A DNA stretch of 64,000 nt from Austwickia sp. (lineage in GTDB: Bacteria > Actinomycetota > Actinomycetes > Actinomycetales > Dermatophilaceae), in NCBI GenBank assembly GCA_016711265.1, contig JADJTI010000001.1, forward strand, positions 62,001-126,000. The letters are read 5' to 3'. The notes below the pieces were generated by a model. The model was not told the DNA's origin, searched no databases, and worked only from the letters and a program-made list of their open reading frames with translations. This document shows, one piece after another, positions 27,611-35,770 of this stretch (position 1 is the stretch's first letter; every line of letters starts with the position of its first letter). A program made the translations under genes and the position numbers.

Positions 27611-29886
27611 CCGTGTCCTCGGCCGACGGGCGTCGGGTCCAGACCGGCCTCGCGCCACTGCGCATACACCTGCTGTTCGGCGGGTGTGGGAATGAACCCC
27701 TTCGGCGCAAAGATCCGCGACGGGGTGTCGGGTTCCTCGCTGGTCGGGAGCCCACCCGCGCGATAGGCCCGGTAGGAGGTCCACAGCGTGGCCCCGAAGA
27801 CGATCAGCACCAGCGAGGCGTAGACGATGGACAGCGTCCCCTGGATGAACGTGTTGCGAATCACCGCCTCGATCGCCTCGGGGGTCTTGGCGGTCTGGAA
27901 GCTGGTCTTGCCGGCGGCTTTGGCGGCCTTGGCGGCGTCGTGAATGGCCCAGTAGCCGATCTTGGTGTCGCTGGAGAAGATCTTCTGATACGACGCGCTC
28001 ATGGTGACCACGAGTACCCAGAACAGCGGTACGCCGGGAATCCAGGCCCAGCGGAACAGGCCTTTCTTCATCACGATGGTGAAGATGACACACAGGGCGA
28101 TTCCGGCCAATAGCTGATTGGCGATCCCGAACAGCGGGAAGAGCATGTTGATTCCGCCCAAGGGGTCCGTGACGCCCATGTAGAGAATGGATCCCCAGCC
28201 GAGCACCACGATGAACGAGCAGAGCCAGGCGCCCACCCGCCAGGACGGGTCCCGGAAACGACGCAGTGCGGGCACGTTCCCGATGGCATCGGAGAACATG
28301 AATCGGGCTACGCGGGTGCCGGCGTCGATGGTCGTGAGGATGAACAGAGCCTCGAACATGACCGCGAAGTGGTACCAGAAGGCCTTCATGCCCGCCCCGC
28401 CGAACACCGTCATGACCTCGGACATCCCGAACGCCAGGGTCGGTGCGCCCCCGGTGCGCGAAATGATCGTCCGCTCACCCACGTCGCTCGCCGCCTGAGC
28501 CACCACGGCGGGGTCGATGTTCGGCAGCGGCACCCCCGCGGGATTGACCAGTCCCAGACCATTGGCGTACGCCGCCGCGGTCGCCGGGGTGGGTACCGCC
28601 GCGCCGCCGCCGGTGACCCCGGCGGGCGCGTTCATGATGAAGTACAGGTGCTGGTCGATGATGCAGGCCGTCACCAGCGCCATGATCGCCACGAACGACT
28701 CGGTGAGCATTCCGCCGTACCCGATGATCCGCGCCTGGGACTCCTTCTCGATCAGCTTGGGTGTGGTCCCCGAACTGATCAGCGCGTGGAAGCCCGATAT
28801 GGCGCCACACGCAATGGTGATGAACAGGAAGGGGAACAGGCTGCCCGCAAAGGCAGGTCCGGTCCCGGTCGAGGCGAACGTCGTCACCGCCGGCATCTGG
28901 ATCTCGGGCCGGGTCACCAGGATGCCGATGGCGAGCAGGACGATCGTGCCGACCTTCATGAAGGTGCTCAGGTAATCGCGGGGGGCCAGGAGGAGCCAGA
29001 CCGGCAGGATGGAAGCCGCGAAACCGTACGCCGCCAGCCACAGTGCCAGCGACGGCTTGCTGAGGGTGAACACCGAGGCCCACGACGACTCGGCGACCCA
29101 CCGGCCGGCGATGATGGCCACCAGGAGCAGCCCCACCCCGATGACCGAGACCTCGGTGACCTTCCCGGGGCGCAGATAGCGCAAGTAGACGCCCATGAAC
29201 AGGGCTATCGGAATGGTCATCGCGATGGAGAAGACACCCCAGGGGCTCTCGGCCAGCGCGCCGATGACCACGACGCCGAGGACGGCGATCAGGATGATCA
29301 TGATGGTGAGCACCCCCAGGATCGCCGCCCAGCCTCCCACGGGACCGAGTTCATCCCGCGCCATCTGACCAAGGCTGCGACCGCGCCGCCGGATCGAGAA
29401 ATGCAACACCATGTAGTCCTGCACGGCCCCGGCCAGGATTACTCCGACGATGATCCAGATGGTTCCGGGTAGATAGCCCATCTGGGAGGCGAGCACGGGA
29501 CCCACCAGGGGGCCCGCTCCCGCGATCGCGGCGAAATGGTGCCCGTACAGAACACGGCGGTCGGTCGGCATGAAGTCTTTGCCGTTGTCGAATTCTTCGG
29601 CCGGGGTCGCACGTTCGTCGCGTGGCTGCAGAATCTTGCGTTCGATCAACCGTGCGTAGAACCGAATAGCAATGATGTAGCTGCCGACCGCAGCCATGAC
29701 GAACCACATGGAGTTCACGTGTTCGCCGCGGACGATGGCGATCATCGCCCAGCCGATCGCCGCGAGGAGGGCGATAACGACGAAGACCACCTTGCTGCGC
29801 GGCGTGAGGACGTCCGGTTCCACCACCGCCACCGGAGGTAACTGGGGATCCGTCGTGATGGTGCGAATTTCGGTGCCGACGGCCAT
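27607..29886 (-). CDS. CstA/BtsT-family carbon starvation transporter
   Basis: Polytopic inner-membrane transporter of 759 residues with roughly 16-18 hydrophobic segments. The family core is clear: YGHHFAAIAGAGPLVGPVLA, GYLPGTIWIIVGVILAGAVQ and ISGFHALISSGTTPKLIEKE. TIDAGTRVARFMFSD and GWGSILYMGVTDPLGGIN are also present. Members import pyruvate (BtsT, CstA) or peptides. The nearby pyruvate:ferredoxin oxidoreductase makes pyruvate the more attractive guess, but this is inference. Start ATG has AGGAGGG immediately upstream. Followed by the coupled ybdD-like gene. Confidence 0.9.
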   Translation of the reverse strand: MAVGTEIRTITTDPQLPPVAVVEPDVLTPRSKVVFVVIALLAAIGWAMIAIVRGEHVNSMWFVMAAVGSYIIAIRFYARLIERKILQPRDERATPAEEFDNGKDFMPTDRRVLYGHHFAAIAGAGPLVGPVLASQMGYLPGTIWIIVGVILAGAVQDYMVLHFSIRRRGRSLGQMARDELGPVGGWAAILGVLTIMIILIAVLGVVVIGALAESPWGVFSIAMTIPIALFMGVYLRYLRPGKVTEVSVIGVGLLLVAIIAGRWVAESSWASVFTLSKPSLALWLAAYGFAASILPVWLLLAPRDYLSTFMKVGTIVLLAIGILVTRPEIQMPAVTTFASTGTGPAFAGSLFPFLFITIACGAISGFHALISSGTTPKLIEKESQARIIGYGGMLTESFVAIMALVTACIIDQHLYFIMNAPAGVTGGGAAVPTPATAAAYANGLGLVNPAGVPLPNIDPAVVAQAASDVGERTIISRTGGAPTLAFGMSEVMTVFGGAGMKAFWYHFAVMFEALFILTTIDAGTRVARFMFSDAIGNVPALRRFRDPSWRVGAWLCSFIVVLGWGSILYMGVTDPLGGINMLFPLFGIANQLLAGIALCVIFTIVMKKGLFRWAWIPGVPLFWVLVVTMSASYQKIFSSDTKIGYWAIHDAAKAAKAAGKTSFQTAKTPEAIEAVIRNTFIQGTLSIVYASLVLIVFGATLWTSYRAYRAGGLPTSEEPDTPSRIFAPKGFIPTPAEQQVYAQWREAGLDPTPVGRGHG

Positions 29887-30295
29887 GGGCCCTCCTGAAT
29901 CTCGCTGAAACGCCGAATGTGATGGCCGAAATCAGAACACTCGCCACCCCGGAGATCTCCCGGTCTTGAGGCAACCGTAGGCACGGCGACGGGCTTCGGC
30001 ATGTCGACTCGCCCGTGAGCGTCGCGGGGCGTCCCGCGTCCCGCCTTCTGCGTTCCACAGTCCGACGACTCCGGTCCGATCTCGTCACGAACCATCGACG
30101 TGGGGCCGCTAGGCGGCGTACGATTTTGTCCAGCAATAGCGGGTTATGCCCCAAACACCGGCGAGTGCGCCAGGCGGTCTCAATCGTCGCCCGGTGGCTG
30201 CGACTAGGGCTTGGGCGAGTCGTTGCGCCTCTCGTCGTGTGACAGGCTTGTGCGCATCTTGCCGCAAGCTGTCATGCCTCCCGTAGACTGCGCTC
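29887..30295. promoter_or_regulatory. Divergent intergenic region cstA/paaA
   Basis: A 409-base gap between leftward cstA and rightward paaA must hold both promoters. For paaA, TAGACT at 30284-30289 is 6 bases before the ATG. Just upstream, GACAGGCTTG (30241-30250) and CAAGCTGTC (30265-30273) form an imperfect inverted repeat with a one-base bulge, a candidate operator. No gene or tRNA was seen in the rest. Confidence 0.5.
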
Positions 30296-31354
30296 ATGTA
30301 CGGCAACGACTTCATCGACCCTGACACCCCGCTCAATGCGGCCGAGACGGGCGAGTACGCCGAGGCCGTGGAGGCAGCGGCCGCCGCGGATCGCACGGAC
30401 GAGCTGGCATCGTTCGATCAATTGATCGAGGCGGACCAGCGCATCGAGCCTCGGGACGCCATGCCCGACGGCTATCGCCGAACCCTCATCCGACAAATCG
30501 CCCAGCATGCCCACTCCGAGATCATCGGCATGCAGCCCGAGGGGAACTGGATCACCCGGGCACCCTCGCTGCGGCGCAAGGCGATCCTGATCGCCAAGGT
30601 GCAGGACGAGGCCGGTCACGGCCTATACCTGTACAGCGCTGCTGAGACCCTGGGGGTGGATCGGGCAGAACTGCTCGACCTGCTCCACGCGGGGAAGCAG
30701 AAGTACTCCTCGATCTTCAATTACCCGACGCTGACCTGGGCCGATAACGGCGCCATCGGTTGGCTGGTGGACGGTGCCGCGATCATGAACCAGGTGCCGC
30801 TCTGCCGCTGCTCGTTCGGCCCGTATTCGCGCGCGATGATCCGGGTCTGCAAGGAAGAGTCGTTCCACCAGCGACAGGGATTCGAGATCCTGTGGACCCT
30901 GATGCGCGGCACTCCCGCCCAGCAGGAGATGGCTCAGGACGCCACGAACCGGTGGTGGTGGCCCGCGCTGGCGATGTTCGGCCCGCGGGACAGCGGCGAG
31001 CACGCCGTCGAGGGCGGACACACCGCCCAATCCATGGCGTGGGGAATCAAGCGGTTCAGCAACGACGATCTCCGCCAGAAGTTCGTCGACATGACCGTCC
31101 CGCAGGCCCTGAAGCTGGGGGTCAAGCTGCCTGACCCCGAGCTGAAGTGGAACCCCGACCGGGGGCACTGGGACTTCGGTGAGATCGACTGGGACGAGTT
31201 CTGGCGTGTCATCAAGGGCGATGGTCCGTGCAACGCCGAACGCATGTCGCACCGGATCCGCGCGCACAACGAAGGTGAGTGGGTCCGCGAGGCGGCCAAC
31301 GTCTACGCGGACAAGCAGGCCCGTAAGAACTCGAAGCGAGGACATGCCGCATGA
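30296..31354 (+). CDS. paaA: Phenylacetyl-CoA epoxidase subunit A
   Basis: Catalytic subunit of the multicomponent diiron epoxidase that converts phenylacetyl-CoA to its 1,2-epoxide with O2 and NADPH. The 352-residue protein has the diiron ligand motifs AKVQDEAGHGLYLYSAAE and CKEESFHQRQGFEIL, with HSEIIGMQPEGNWI. First gene of paaABCDE; ATG overlaps the last base of nothing upstream and the -10 TAGACT at 6-base spacing suggests a leaderless mRNA. The stop overlaps paaB (ATGA). No ligase (paaK) or later pathway genes lie in the window. Confidence 0.96.
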   Translation: MYGNDFIDPDTPLNAAETGEYAEAVEAAAAADRTDELASFDQLIEADQRIEPRDAMPDGYRRTLIRQIAQHAHSEIIGMQPEGNWITRAPSLRRKAILIAKVQDEAGHGLYLYSAAETLGVDRAELLDLLHAGKQKYSSIFNYPTLTWADNGAIGWLVDGAAIMNQVPLCRCSFGPYSRAMIRVCKEESFHQRQGFEILWTLMRGTPAQQEMAQDATNRWWWPALAMFGPRDSGEHAVEGGHTAQSMAWGIKRFSNDDLRQKFVDMTVPQALKLGVKLPDPELKWNPDRGHWDFGEIDWDEFWRVIKGDGPCNAERMSHRIRAHNEGEWVREAANVYADKQARKNSKRGHAA

Positions 31355-31659
31355 GCGAGATGCCGCACACCACGAACGACCGGACCTGGCCCCTGTGGGA
31401 GGTGTTCGTCCGAGGCAAGCGTGGGCTCTCCCACGTACACGCCGGATCGCTGCACGCTCCCGACGGCGAGATGGCCCTGCGCAACGCCCGTGACCTGTAC
31501 ACCCGGCGCCAAGAGGGCGTCTCCCTGTGGGTGGTGCGCTCCAGCGACATCGTGGCCACCAGCCCGCAGGAGCGAGACTCCTTCTTCGACCCGTCCGCGG
31601 ACAAGGTCTACCGGCATCCGACGTTCTACGACGTACCGGAAGACGTGGAGTACCTGTGA
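31351..31659 (+). CDS. paaB: Phenylacetyl-CoA epoxidase subunit B
   Basis: Small structural subunit of the epoxidase complex, thought to bridge PaaAC units. At 102 residues it has the usual size, with WPLWEVFVRGKRGLSHVHAG and MALRNARDLYTRRQEGVSLW and the C-terminal RHPTFYDVPEDVEYL. ATG overlaps the paaA stop and its TGA overlaps the paaC GTG, so subunit stoichiometry is probably held by translational coupling. Confidence 0.95.
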   Translation: MSEMPHTTNDRTWPLWEVFVRGKRGLSHVHAGSLHAPDGEMALRNARDLYTRRQEGVSLWVVRSSDIVATSPQERDSFFDPSADKVYRHPTFYDVPEDVEYL

Positions 31660-32483
31660 GCATGGACATCGACTACGCGAACGTGCAGCCGGGGGCAGCG
31701 CCCCCACAGCCCAAGGAACTCAGCGGCGATGAGTTGACCGCGCGGTACATCCTGCAACTCGCCGATGACGCGATGGTGTACAGCCAGCGGCTGGGGGAGT
31801 GGATCGCCAACGCCCCCCAGATCGAAGAGGACATGGCGCTGGCCAACGTCGCCCTCGACCTGTTGGGTCAGGTACGCCCGCTCTACAGCCGGGTGGGTGA
31901 GCTGGACGGGACGGGGCGGACCGAGGACGACATCGCCTACTTCCGGGGCGAGCGTGAGTACTACAACGTGCATCTCGTGGAGCAGGAGTGCGGCGACTTC
32001 GCCGACGAGATGGCGCGGATGCTGTGGTTCTCCGCGTACCAGCTCGAGCTGTACCGCGCCTTGATGCAGTCCAGCGATGCGACGCTGGCGGGTGTCGCGA
32101 GCAAGGCCGTCAAGGAGGTCGAGTACCACCGTGACCACGCCACCCAGTGGGTGCTGCGGCTCGGAGACGGCACCCACGCCTCGCACGAGCGCATGCAGGC
32201 TGCCTTGGAGCGGACGAAGGGATTCATCCCCGAGGTGTTCGCGGACGACCCGGTCAGTGTCAACGCCGCCGCATCAGGCGTCGGGGTGCTGCCCTCCAGC
32301 CTGCGCGAGGCAGCCACGGCCTACGTCGCCAGTGTGGTTGAACGCGCCACATTGACCATGCCCGATGCGGAGCCCAGCTGGCGCTCGCGGGGAGGCCGGG
32401 AGGCGATGCACTCGACGCCGATGGGGTATCTGCTGGCAGAGATGCAGCACATCGCGCGTTCGCACCCCGGAGCCACTTGGTGA
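31656..32483 (+). CDS. paaC: Phenylacetyl-CoA epoxidase subunit C
   Basis: Structural ferritin-like partner of PaaA, required for activity. The 275-residue protein has LADDAMVYSQRLGEWIANAP, the helical segments ANVALDLLGQVRPLYSRVGE, VKEVEYHRDHATQWVLRLGDG and a C-terminal MGYLLAEMQHIARSHP. GTG at 31656 is chosen for the GTGA overlap with paaB; an ATG two codons later is the alternative. The long frame reaching back into paaB is not used. Stop overlaps the paaD GTG. Confidence 0.94.
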   Translation: MSMDIDYANVQPGAAPPQPKELSGDELTARYILQLADDAMVYSQRLGEWIANAPQIEEDMALANVALDLLGQVRPLYSRVGELDGTGRTEDDIAYFRGEREYYNVHLVEQECGDFADEMARMLWFSAYQLELYRALMQSSDATLAGVASKAVKEVEYHRDHATQWVLRLGDGTHASHERMQAALERTKGFIPEVFADDPVSVNAAASGVGVLPSSLREAATAYVASVVERATLTMPDAEPSWRSRGGREAMHSTPMGYLLAEMQHIARSHPGATW

Positions 32484-32992
32484 CGGCGACGGTGAGCACC
32501 CCGGAGGTTCTGGACGTGGAGGCCGCCGTCGCCGACATCGCGGACCCCGAGATTCCCGTGCTCACGCTCGGCGATCTCGGCATCGTTCGTGAGGTGCGCG
32601 TCGACGAGGCGGCCGGGACGGCGTACGTCGCCCTGACCCCGACGTATTCCGGCTGCCCGGCCACGCGGATGATCGAGGAACTGGTGATCCACGTCGTACG
32701 CAAGGCGGGCCTGACCCCCCAGGTCGAGACCCGCCTCACGCCGGCCTGGACCACGGACTGGATCAGCGAGCGCGGCAGGGCTCGGCTGAAGGAGTTCGGC
32801 ATCGCCCCGCCTGGGGAGAAGCCCGAGCCCGAAGGCTCACAGTTGTTGACCCTGACAGTGCGGCAGGTCGCCTGCCCCCTGTGTGGCAGCAACGACACCG
32901 AGGAGATCTCACGGTTCGGTTCGACGGCGTGTAAAGCCCTGCGGCGCTGCCGCAGCTGCCGCGAACCCTTCGACGAATTCAAGGCGATCTGA
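32480..32992 (+). CDS. paaD: Phenylacetyl-CoA epoxidase assembly protein D
   Basis: MIP18/DUF59-type protein of 170 residues, thought to deliver Fe-S clusters to the PaaE reductase. The N-terminal domain has DPEIPVLTLGDLGIVREV and TPTYSGCPATRMIEE. The C-terminal zinc-ribbon-like part has VACPLCGSNDTEEIS and CRSCREPFDEFKAI. GTG start overlaps the paaC stop; its TGA shares one base with the paaE ATG (TGATG). Confidence 0.94.
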   Translation: MTATVSTPEVLDVEAAVADIADPEIPVLTLGDLGIVREVRVDEAAGTAYVALTPTYSGCPATRMIEELVIHVVRKAGLTPQVETRLTPAWTTDWISERGRARLKEFGIAPPGEKPEPEGSQLLTLTVRQVACPLCGSNDTEEISRFGSTACKALRRCRSCREPFDEFKAI

Positions 32993-34104
32993 TGAATACC
33001 CTGACCAGCCCCACCAAGCACCGGGCGCGTTTCCACTCGTTGACCGTCACCAACGTCGAACGACTCACCGACAATGCCATCGCGGTGTCGTTCGGCCTGG
33101 ATGACGACATGTTCGAGGAGTACGCCTTCGAGCCGGGACAGCACCTGACCTTGCGCGCGGAGATCAACGGCCAGGACGTCCGTCGGTCGTATTCGATCTG
33201 TCGGTCCCGCGCCGACGCGCTCGCCCGGCGAGAACTTCGGGTCGCTGCGGCGCGCGTGGCCGGCGGGATCATGTCGAATTGGCTCAACGACACGATCAAG
33301 GTCGGCGACACCATTGAGGTGATGACGCCCACGGGCAGCTTCACCTGCCCGACCGACGCGCAGGCCACCAGGCACCACGTGGCGATCGCCGGTGGTTCGG
33401 GTATCACACCGGTGCTGTCGCTGCTGAAGTCGGCGCTAGAGGAAGAGCCGAACAGCAGCGCCACGCTCATCTTCGGCAACCGGCACACCGCCTCGATCAT
33501 GTTCCTGGAAGAACTGGAGGACCTCAAGAACGCCTATCCGGCACGCTTCCAGCTGATCAACGTGTTGGATCAAGAGGCCACCGACGTCGAGCTGTTCTCG
33601 GGCATGCTCAACAAGGAGCGTCTCACCGCGATCGTCGACGGGCTCATTCCGGTGCCGACCGTGGACGAGTGGTACCTGTGTGGTCCTTTCCCGATGGTCG
33701 AGGGAGCCCAGCAACTGCTGGAGGAACGCGGCGTACCCACCGCCAAGATCCACCATGAGCTGTTCCGGGTGGACGGTCAGGACGACCCCGAGCCGGTGAT
33801 CGAGATCGACACTTCCGCGCCGCCGGAGGCGATCGTGACCGTCAACCTCGATGGCCGGACCACCGTGGTCGAGATGCCGAGCAAGGCCGAGTCCATCCTG
33901 GCCGCGACGCTGCGGGCGCGCCCCGATGCGCCGTACGCCTGCAAGGGCGGGGTCTGCGGCACCTGCCGGGCCCGTTTGGTTGAGGGTGAGGTCACCATGA
34001 CCCGCAACTACGCGCTCGAACCCGAGGAGATCGCGGCGGGGATCGTGCTGGCTTGCCAGGCACACCCGGTCACCGAGAAGGTCGTCCTGGACTACGACGC
34101 CTGA
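32992..34104 (+). CDS. paaE: Phenylacetyl-CoA epoxidase reductase subunit E
   Basis: NADPH-dependent reductase that feeds electrons to the PaaABC epoxidase. The 370-residue protein has an FAD-binding module (RRSYSICRSR near residue 64), an NAD(P)-binding module (AGGSGITPVLSLLKSAL, WYLCGPFPMVEG) and a C-terminal plant-type [2Fe-2S] domain. The last has ligands ACKGGVCGTCRARL and the distal CQ in VLACQAHP. All motifs are intact. Last gene of the operon; a hairpin terminator follows within 70 bases. Confidence 0.95.
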   Translation: MNTLTSPTKHRARFHSLTVTNVERLTDNAIAVSFGLDDDMFEEYAFEPGQHLTLRAEINGQDVRRSYSICRSRADALARRELRVAAARVAGGIMSNWLNDTIKVGDTIEVMTPTGSFTCPTDAQATRHHVAIAGGSGITPVLSLLKSALEEEPNSSATLIFGNRHTASIMFLEELEDLKNAYPARFQLINVLDQEATDVELFSGMLNKERLTAIVDGLIPVPTVDEWYLCGPFPMVEGAQQLLEERGVPTAKIHHELFRVDGQDDPEPVIEIDTSAPPEAIVTVNLDGRTTVVEMPSKAESILAATLRARPDAPYACKGGVCGTCRARLVEGEVTMTRNYALEPEEIAAGIVLACQAHPVTEKVVLDYDA

Positions 34105-34138
34105 GCGAGCTCACCGCCGTACTCACCGCCGTACTGTG

Positions 34139-34171
34139 CAACGCCCCTGGGTCACCGGTCCGGGGGCGTTG
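34139..34171. terminator. Terminator after paaE
   Basis: CAACGCCCC and GGGGCGTTG form a 9-bp stem, with further pairing possible inside the 15-base loop, between the convergent ends of paaE and folA. A direct repeat of CACCGCCGTACT precedes it. Confidence 0.75.
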
Positions 34172-34173
34172 TG

Positions 34174-34725
34174 TCATGCGGGTGGGTCAATTGGTCCCTC
34201 CCGGCGGGCCCAGGACGTGGCTCGAAAGGACCCGTGATCGGTGGCGGCAACCAGCTTCCATGCAGCCGGATCGATCTCCGGGAAGTGGGCATCCCCTTCG
34301 GGAGAGCCGGGGATCTCGCTGAGCTCCAGGCGATCGGCCACGGGCAAGGCCTGGCGATAGACCTGCGCGCCCCCGATGACCATCACGTCATCCCCGCCCG
34401 GCAAGCCCGCAGCGGCGTCTAAGGCCTCGGCCAGGCTGTGGCAGACCAGCACCCCGTCCACTGCTGCATGCCGATCGTGGGTGAGCACGACCGTCGATCG
34501 CCCCGGCAGTGGGCGCCCGATGGCCTCGAACGTCCGCCGTCCCATCACCACCGGATGCCCCATCGTCAGGGCCTTGAAGTGCCGCAGGTCCTCAGGCACG
34601 TGCCAGGGCATCCGGCCGCCGGCACCGATGACGCGATTGCGGGCGTACGCCGCCACGACGGTGACCCGGTAACCCCGGTCTCCCAGGGGGGCGGGCCGCG
34701 TCTCGTCCGTGGTTGCGGTGTCCAT
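34174..34725 (-). CDS. folA: Dihydrofolate reductase
   Basis: NADPH-dependent reduction of dihydrofolate to tetrahydrofolate, regenerating the cofactor consumed by ThyA. The 183-residue protein has VTVVAAYARNRVIGAGGRMP and the active-site MPWHVPEDLRHFKALT, in which Glu replaces the Asp of the E. coli enzyme, as in actinobacteria. VVMGRRTFEAIGRPLP and the NADPH loop VIGGAQVYRQAL are also present. It lies 11 bases after thyA on the same strand, the usual pair. The first 18 residues are non-conserved. A TAGCGT 8 bases before the ATG, inside the thyA end, might give an extra promoter. Confidence 0.95.
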   Translation of the reverse strand: MDTATTDETRPAPLGDRGYRVTVVAAYARNRVIGAGGRMPWHVPEDLRHFKALTMGHPVVMGRRTFEAIGRPLPGRSTVVLTHDRHAAVDGVLVCHSLAEALDAAAGLPGGDDVMVIGGAQVYRQALPVADRLELSEIPGSPEGDAHFPEIDPAAWKLVAATDHGSFRATSWARREGPIDPPA

Positions 34726-34736
34726 GTGAGATCACG

Positions 34737-35531
34737 CTACACAGCGATGGGCGCGACGATCCGTGGGTGCGGGTCATAGCCGATCACCGTGACGTCCTCG
34801 ATCTCGAAGTCGTCGATACCCCGACGCTGCGGGTTCAGGGCCAGTCGGGGCAGCGGCCGCGGCTCGCGCGAGAGTTGCAGCCGGGCCTGCTCCAGGTGAT
34901 TGGCGTAGAGGTGGGCATCACCCAGGGTGAGGATGAACTCACCGACATCGAGGTCGCTGACCTGGGCGATCATATGCGTCAGCAGGGCATAGGAGGCGAT
35001 GTTGAAGGGCACGCCGAGGAACACGTCCGCACTTCGCTGGTACATCTGGCAGGACAGCCGCCCCTGCGCCACGAAGAACTGGAAGACCATGTGGCACGGC
35101 GGCAACGCCATGGCGTCCAGATCCGCCACGTTCCACGCCGACACGATGTGTCGACGGGAGTCGGGGTTCTCACGGATCGAGCGCAGCACGGCGGCGATCT
35201 GGTCGATCTGTCGGCCGTCCGCGGTGGGCCACTGCCGCCACTGATGTCCGTACACGGGGCCGAGATCGCCATCGGGTCCAGCCCACTCATCCCAGATCGT
35301 GATGTTCTGCTCCTGCAGCCAACGCACGTTGCTCTCGCCGCGCAGGAACCAGAGGAGTTCGCCGACGACGGAGCGCAGGTGCACCCTTTTGGTCGTCACG
35401 AGGGGAAAGCCTGCCTGCAGGTCGAAGCGCAGCTGGTGACCGAAGATCGCGCGGGTGCCGGTGCCGGTCCGGTCCTGCCGGGGTACGCCGTCGTCGAGGA
35501 TCCGCTGCATGAGGTCCAGGTACTGCTGCAC
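34737..35531 (-). CDS. thyA: Thymidylate synthase (ThyA type)
   Basis: Methylates dUMP to dTMP with methylene-tetrahydrofolate. With the GTG at 35531 the product is 264 residues, the same as E. coli ThyA, beginning VQQYLDLMQRIL. The upstream in-frame ATG at 35564 would add a stretch the family lacks. The active-site Cys is in ALPPCHMVFQFFV, and RRHIVSAWNVADLD, SADVFLGVPFNIASY and GDAHLYANHLEQ are standard. TACCGT stands 6 bases before the GTG, matching the leaderless pattern and supporting this start. Leads the thyA-folA unit. Confidence 0.95.
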   Translation of the reverse strand: MQQYLDLMQRILDDGVPRQDRTGTGTRAIFGHQLRFDLQAGFPLVTTKRVHLRSVVGELLWFLRGESNVRWLQEQNITIWDEWAGPDGDLGPVYGHQWRQWPTADGRQIDQIAAVLRSIRENPDSRRHIVSAWNVADLDAMALPPCHMVFQFFVAQGRLSCQMYQRSADVFLGVPFNIASYALLTHMIAQVSDLDVGEFILTLGDAHLYANHLEQARLQLSREPRPLPRLALNPQRRGIDDFEIEDVTVIGYDPHPRIVAPIAV

Positions 35532-35537
35532 CAGGCC

Positions 35538-35543
35538 ACGGTA
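35538..35543 (-). promoter_or_regulatory. Putative leaderless promoter -10 of thyA
   Basis: On the minus strand TACCGT is followed by exactly 6 bases and then the GTG start; no Shine-Dalgarno is present. It decides between two candidate thyA starts. Confidence 0.55.
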
Positions 35544-35644
35544 ACCGAGGCACCGAGCAAGCATCGGTCGCGTCGATCCCCGGCCGTGACGAAAACGTGA
35601 TCTTGGTCGATTCGTACTTAAGTGATTGAGCGCGTAACATTTAT

Positions 35645-35716
35645 CTCGTCATCAACGATGACGCCAAAGAATCGCGGTGCTGCCCGAACCCCCGAGCGGG
35701 CAGCACCGCGATCTTT
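35645..35716 (+). ncRNA. Candidate small RNA between thyA and dapA
   Basis: Between two divergent genes lies a stand-alone transcription unit candidate. A -10-like TAACAT (35635-35640) sits in an AT-rich patch. It is followed by a 7-bp hairpin CGTCATC-AAC-GATGACG (35647-35663), a short A-rich linker, and a perfect 16-bp terminator hairpin: ATCGCGGTGCTGCCCG with CGGGCAGCACCGCGAT, 10-base loop, ending GATCTTT. Neither neighbour needs a terminator here, since both start away from it. Expected RNA is about 70 bases. No known family was recognised, and no ORF is present. Confidence 0.5.
35671..35712. terminator. Perfect 16-bp terminator hairpin
   Basis: 16-bp stem with 10-base loop, flanked by AAAGA on the left and TCTTTG on the right, so it resembles an intrinsic terminator on the plus strand and more weakly on the minus strand. 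It is the 3' half of the candidate small RNA. Confidence 0.85.
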
Positions 35717-35770
35717 GCGTTGGGGGCGTCGGCGCGGGCCGGGGTTCGGGGACCCGATAGCGTAGGGCCC

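Noticed and set aside
29909..29935. CRP-like site before cstA (TGTGA half-site)
   Set aside because: The second half-site is not at the right distance, so it does not form a TGTGA-N6-TCACA site.
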